Both the position numbers and the translations under genes were made by a program. Positions 61,408-64,000 of a stretch of 64,000 nucleotides of DNA are shown here, one piece after another (the first letter of the stretch is position 1; every line of letters starts with the position of its first letter). The notes below the pieces were generated by a model. The model had not been told where the DNA came from and ran no database searches. It saw only the letters and a program-made list of their open reading frames with translations. This DNA is from Bog-473 sp963754445 (GTDB lineage: Bacteria > Actinomycetota > Acidimicrobiia > Acidimicrobiales > RAAP-2), in assembly GCA_963754445.1 (NCBI GenBank), contig CAVWFT010000002.1:1488001-1552000 (forward strand). The letters run 5' to 3'.

Positions 61408-61980
61408 ATGTCTCGAGCCGACGTCGTTTCAACAAGCTGGCACGGTGGGCGCCTCAGCCCCACGGCGCGACCCGCCGGGCAGGCGCGGGTCGAGCCCGAG
61501 CCCTACGAGATCGCCCGCCGCTTGGCCCCCTTTCTCCGGTGGGACCAGGCCAGCGACGTCGACGAGCGGAGCTGGCGGCTGGTGGCGCGGACCCCGGATT
61601 TCGACGCCTGGCTGATCGCGTGGCCCCCAGGGGGCCGGGTCGAGCTGCACGACCACGGCCGTTCGCGGGGTGCCTTGACCGTGCTGCGCGGGACCCTGGT
61701 GGAGACCGTGCCGCACTGGGACGAGCGCGGCCGCTTCGATCTCTTGCGTTGCGACCTCGAGACCGGGGTCACGCTGCACTTCGATGTCGAGCACGTGCAC
61801 GACGTCGTCAACGAGAGTGACGAGCCGGCACTCAGCCTGCACGTCTACAGTCCTGCATTGACGACGATGACGTATTTCAATGTGCAACAGGATCAGTTGA
61901 TCGAGAGCGATGTCCGTACCGTCGAGGACGAGATGACCGAGGAGAGGGACACGGACCCGCTCCGGCTCGTCGCGCAGTGA
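61408..61980 (+). CDS. Cysteine dioxygenase type I (cupin)
   Basis: A 190-residue iron cupin that oxidises cysteine to cysteine sulfinate with O2. Metal ligands are ELHDHGRSRGALTVLRG (two histidines, residues about 80-82) and FDVEHVHDVVNES (third histidine near 133). YSPALTTMTYFNV contains the conserved C-terminal tyrosines. Start fixed by the leaderless promoter. Its stop overlaps the rhodanese start (GTGA), so cysteine sulfur oxidation and sulfur transfer are coupled. Confidence 0.88.
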   Translation: MSRADVVSTSWHGGRLSPTARPAGQARVEPEPYEIARRLAPFLRWDQASDVDERSWRLVARTPDFDAWLIAWPPGGRVELHDHGRSRGALTVLRGTLVETVPHWDERGRFDLLRCDLETGVTLHFDVEHVHDVVNESDEPALSLHVYSPALTTMTYFNVQQDQLIESDVRTVEDEMTEERDTDPLRLVAQ

Positions 61981-62366
61981 CACGGTCGGCCGATGATCTC
62001 CTGGCCCAAGCTCGTCTGGAGATCGAGCGGGTGCCGGCGGCCGACCTCGAGCGGGTTCACGACGAGGGAGCACTGATCGTCGACATCCGCCCCGAGCGCC
62101 AGCGCGCCTCCGAAGGCGAGTTGCCGTTCGGCCTCGTCGTCGAGCGCAACGTGCTCGAGTGGCGCTTCGACCTGCTCGGTGACCACGCCTTGCCCGAAGT
62201 GGGTGGTTACGACCGCCGCGTGGTCGTCGTGTGCTCCGAGGGATATGCCTCCAGCTTTGCCGCCGCGTCACTCCGCCAACTCGGGTTCGTCCTGGCCGCA
62301 GACCTCGAGGGGGGCTACCGGGGCTGGCGGGCCGCCATCGGCGACCCGGTACCGGCGGCCGCCTGA
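61977..62366 (+). CDS. Rhodanese-like sulfurtransferase domain protein
   Basis: A 129-residue single-domain rhodanese. The substrate loop CSEGYASS (cysteine near residue 87) follows RRVVVVCSEGYAS, and GALIVDIRPERQR is the first strand. LEGGYRGWRAAIGDPV is the family's C-terminal GG-xGW block. The GTG start overlaps the cysteine dioxygenase stop. It probably handles persulfide or sulfite products of cysteine catabolism. Confidence 0.86.
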   Translation: MTRSADDLLAQARLEIERVPAADLERVHDEGALIVDIRPERQRASEGELPFGLVVERNVLEWRFDLLGDHALPEVGGYDRRVVVVCSEGYASSFAAASLRQLGFVLAADLEGGYRGWRAAIGDPVPAAA

Positions 62367-62478
62367 TTCTCGGAAGCCGAATTGGTCGCTCTGGCTCTCG
62401 AGGCGCCGTGACGCCTCCGGACGGATGCGACCGAGCCGCCACCAATCCGGACACGGGGCGCCGCCCACGTCGAGCCGT

Positions 62479-63117
62479 TCACGGGCGGGTGAACCGGGCG
62501 GCGGCGGAGCCCGAGAGGACGCCCCCGGGCAACAGCCTTCCGCTGGCCACGAGCACCAGGGCCTGACCGCGGGCGCTGACCAGTGCGCCCTTTCCGCGGG
62601 ACCAGTCCATGTCGTCGGCGCGGAGCTCCACGTCGCGCAGGTCGATACCGAAGGCGTTCGGGGCGTCCTGTCCGGTGAGCCACTCGAGCAAGGCCTCGAC
62701 GAGCGGGATCGGAACCCGCCGGCGGAGCGGGACGCCCTCGGTGATGTCCAGGCCGTGGATGACCACGTGCGCGAGCGCGCCCTCGACACCACCACCGGGT
62801 GGCTGCCAGCCGTGCAGGACCTCGGAGCGAAGGTCGTCGAGCAACGTGGCGATCGGCAGGGCACCGTCACGCGAGGCGACCCGGTCGGAGAGGCGCGTGA
62901 AATCGCCGGCCACCGCTTCCAGCTCGGCCATGAATTCGGCCTCCGTGTAGCGGGCCGGCATGGTGAGGTGGGCCACGACCTCACGCGTGCGCCAGCCGAC
63001 GCAGAGCGACGGGGCGTCCCAGACCGCCGCCGGAGAGGCGTCGAGGAGGTCGGCCAGCGCGGTGTACTCGGCCGTCACCGCGTGGCGCAGCTCCGTGTCG
63101 GAGAAGGGGGCGCGCAC
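62479..63117 (-). CDS. DinB/maleylpyruvate-isomerase-like (mycothiol-dependent type) protein
   Basis: A 212-residue helical-bundle protein: AVTAEYTALADLLDASPAAVWDAPSLCVGWRTREVVAHLTMPARY, with the metal-site histidine of VVAHL near residue 50, then ALAHVVIHGLDITEGVPLRRRVP near 115 and a C-terminal SCP-like region (LVSARGQALVLVASGR). Members use mycothiol or are of unknown activity. The GTG start lies three bases after the SRPBCC stop, third in an ArsR-led operon. Confidence 0.82.
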   Translation of the reverse strand: MRAPFSDTELRHAVTAEYTALADLLDASPAAVWDAPSLCVGWRTREVVAHLTMPARYTEAEFMAELEAVAGDFTRLSDRVASRDGALPIATLLDDLRSEVLHGWQPPGGGVEGALAHVVIHGLDITEGVPLRRRVPIPLVEALLEWLTGQDAPNAFGIDLRDVELRADDMDWSRGKGALVSARGQALVLVASGRLLPGGVLSGSAAARFTRP

Positions 63118-63120
63118 GGG

Positions 63121-63582
63121 TCAGCGCTCCTTCGAGGCCCGAGGATGCAGGGTGCCGAGGTAGGCGGCGAACCGATCGAGGGAGGAGAGGAATCCCGCCT
63201 GTGCTTCGGGAGAGCGGATGGCGTCGGGCACCTTGACCTGGAGGATGCGCACTTCGGTGCGCTCGGGTCCCAGCTCGACGAAGTCCGACGTCACACGCAT
63301 GCCCGTGCTCGGATCGGTCCAGGCCAGCCGCTCCGGTGGGCGCACCTCGTCATAGACGGCGTGCGTCGGATATTCGCTGCCGTCGGCGTCGTTGACCATC
63401 ACGGTGTCGAAGACGCCGCCGGCCCGGGCGTCGACCGAGATCGTCTCCCGAGGGGTGCTGACTCCGGCGGGACCCCAGAAGTGGGTCAGGTGATCGGGAT
63501 CGACCATGCATGCGAACACGAGCTCCCTCGGAGCGTCGAATATGCGGGTGAAGTTCAGGGAAGCGAGCTCCGAGCCTGTCAT
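63121..63582 (-). CDS. SRPBCC/AHSA1-domain protein
   Basis: A 153-residue START/AHSA1-like protein: FTRIFDAPRELVFACMVDPDHLTHFWGPAGVSTPRETISVDARAGGVFDTVM, then ERLAWTDP and a closing GFLSSLDRFAAYLGTL. Such proteins are commonly encoded directly after ArsR regulators in actinobacteria; their ligands are unknown. ATG 63582 overlaps the ArsR stop, so the two are co-translated. Confidence 0.85.
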   Translation of the reverse strand: MTGSELASLNFTRIFDAPRELVFACMVDPDHLTHFWGPAGVSTPRETISVDARAGGVFDTVMVNDADGSEYPTHAVYDEVRPPERLAWTDPSTGMRVTSDFVELGPERTEVRILQVKVPDAIRSPEAQAGFLSSLDRFAAYLGTLHPRASKER

Positions 63583-63938
63583 GTGCTCCTCTCTTTCCGG
63601 GTCTTGGTCGACCGTTGGATCTCGTGCAGGTGGGCGTCGAGCTTGTCGAAGCGTTCGACCCAGAGACGTCGGTGCTCGTCGATCCAATCCAGCGCGGCGT
63701 CGAGGGTGTCGACCTCGAGGTGGCACGGCCGGAACTGCGCATCCTTGCGCCGCGTGATGAGGCCGCCGCGCTCGAGCACCTTGAGGTGCTTGGAGACACC
63801 CGGCAGGGACATCGCGAACGGGGCGGCGAGCTCACCGACTGTGGCGTCGCCGCGAGCGAGACGGCCCACGATCGCCCTGCGGGTCGGATCGGCCAGTGCG
63901 GCGAAGGCCGCGTCCAGCCGCTCCTCGGTGATCGCCAT
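63579..63938 (-). CDS. ArsR-family regulator
   Basis: A 119-residue ArsR/SmtB winged helix: AFAALADPTRRAIVGRLARGDATVGELAAPFAMSLPGVSKHLKVLERGGLITRRKDAQFRPCHLE. No cysteine pair for metal sensing is present, which fits the SRPBCC-associated, non-metal subgroup. It is leaderless (see the promoter entry) and controls its own operon with the SRPBCC and DinB-like genes. Confidence 0.9.
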   Translation of the reverse strand: MAITEERLDAAFAALADPTRRAIVGRLARGDATVGELAAPFAMSLPGVSKHLKVLERGGLITRRKDAQFRPCHLEVDTLDAALDWIDEHRRLWVERFDKLDAHLHEIQRSTKTRKERST

Positions 63939-63945
63939 GGCGTGT

Positions 63946-63981
63946 ATTTAACCAATAAGTTAGTTAGCCGTCAAGTTAAAT
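63946..63981 (-). promoter_or_regulatory. Leaderless promoter and operator region of the ArsR operon
   Basis: On the minus strand TTGACG (plus 63969-63974), a 17-base spacer and TTAAAT (plus 63946-63951), with ATG seven bases on. ATTTAAC (63946-63952) and GTTAAAT (63975-63981) bracket the promoter as inverted half-sites, and TAAC-N6-GTTA lies inside; both suit autorepression by ArsR. Confidence 0.65.
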
Positions 63982-64000
63982 GCCCCTCCCGCCGTTCGTG

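Noticed and set aside
1..64000. tRNA, rRNA, CRISPR arrays, insertion sequences, integrases, attachment sites
   Set aside because: No cloverleaf or rRNA-like stretch, no regularly spaced repeats, and no transposase or integrase motif was recognised.

Overview
The window is GC-rich actinobacterial chromosome: third codon positions are mostly G or C, GTG starts and ATGA/GTGA/TAATG overlaps are common, and the gene content includes an F420-type luciferase-like oxidoreductase, a mycothiol-dependent-isomerase-like protein, two P450s, DUF35/SCP2-thiolase pairs and fused branched-chain-type (Liv) ABC transporters. An actinobacterium, possibly of the Acidimicrobiia type, fits best. The class is an inference; no rRNA or tRNA is present to settle it. 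I see no mobile element, CRISPR array or phage gene.

Layout. 1-2.4 kb (minus): a glucuronide operon of uronate isomerase, a small shikimate-kinase-like kinase and the start of beta-glucuronidase. 2.7-11.5 kb (plus): an unusual transporter set (an MFS permease fused to a LivF-type ATPase, then a LivH-LivM-LivG fusion), an amidohydrolase, a TetR regulator and a Liv-type binding protein. 11.5-24.3 kb (mostly minus): CoA-linked catabolism, with a SCP2-thiolase and DUF35 pair, hotdog thioesterase, FAD monooxygenase, DUF3237 protein, SDR, class III CoA-transferase, quinone oxidoreductase, an APH-type kinase paired with an acyl-CoA dehydrogenase, a TetR, a crotonase and a TesB thioesterase. 24.5-32 kb (plus): an operon of aldehyde dehydrogenase, P450, amidohydrolase, two acyl-CoA dehydrogenases and an alpha/beta hydrolase. 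32-43 kb: a TetR, a fused DUF35-SCP2 thiolase-like protein, two amidohydrolases, a crotonase and a second Liv transporter (LivHM fusion, LivG, LivF, binding protein). 43-47 kb (minus): a crotonase, two DUF427 proteins (one fused to a thioesterase) and an SDR. 47-53 kb: DoxX, GH78 rhamnosidase, a fifth amidohydrolase and a GH1 beta-glucosidase. 53-64 kb: an acyl-CoA mutase large subunit with a MarR, a second P450, an LLM oxidoreductase, a crotonase, a large flippase-like membrane protein, cysteine dioxygenase with rhodanese, and an ArsR/SRPBCC/DinB-like operon.

The main result is a shared promoter-operator unit, consensus near YGACGTCGAYGTCAAA directly behind a TAATAT-like -10 box. It occurs eight times between 7.8 and 38.2 kb, each time before a catabolic or transport operon. 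It ties the uptake system, CoA-transferase, P450/ALDH operon, FAD monooxygenase, acyl-CoA dehydrogenases, thioesterases, DUF35-SCP2 proteins and three of the amidohydrolase genes directly (a fourth lies inside a controlled operon) into one apparent regulon for an unidentified hydrophobic or carboxylic substrate. Three smaller circuits are also visible: a 14-bp palindrome shared by the glucuronide and beta-glucosidase operons, an AAGAAT/ATTCT repeat shared by an acyl-CoA dehydrogenase/TetR pair and a P450, and a self-contained TetR palindrome at 9.16 kb.

Four genes (TetR at 22 kb, LivF at 41 kb, DUF427-thioesterase at 45 kb, SRPBCC at 61 kb) are each broken by one single-base indel. That pattern looks more like residual sequencing error in GC-rich DNA than decay.
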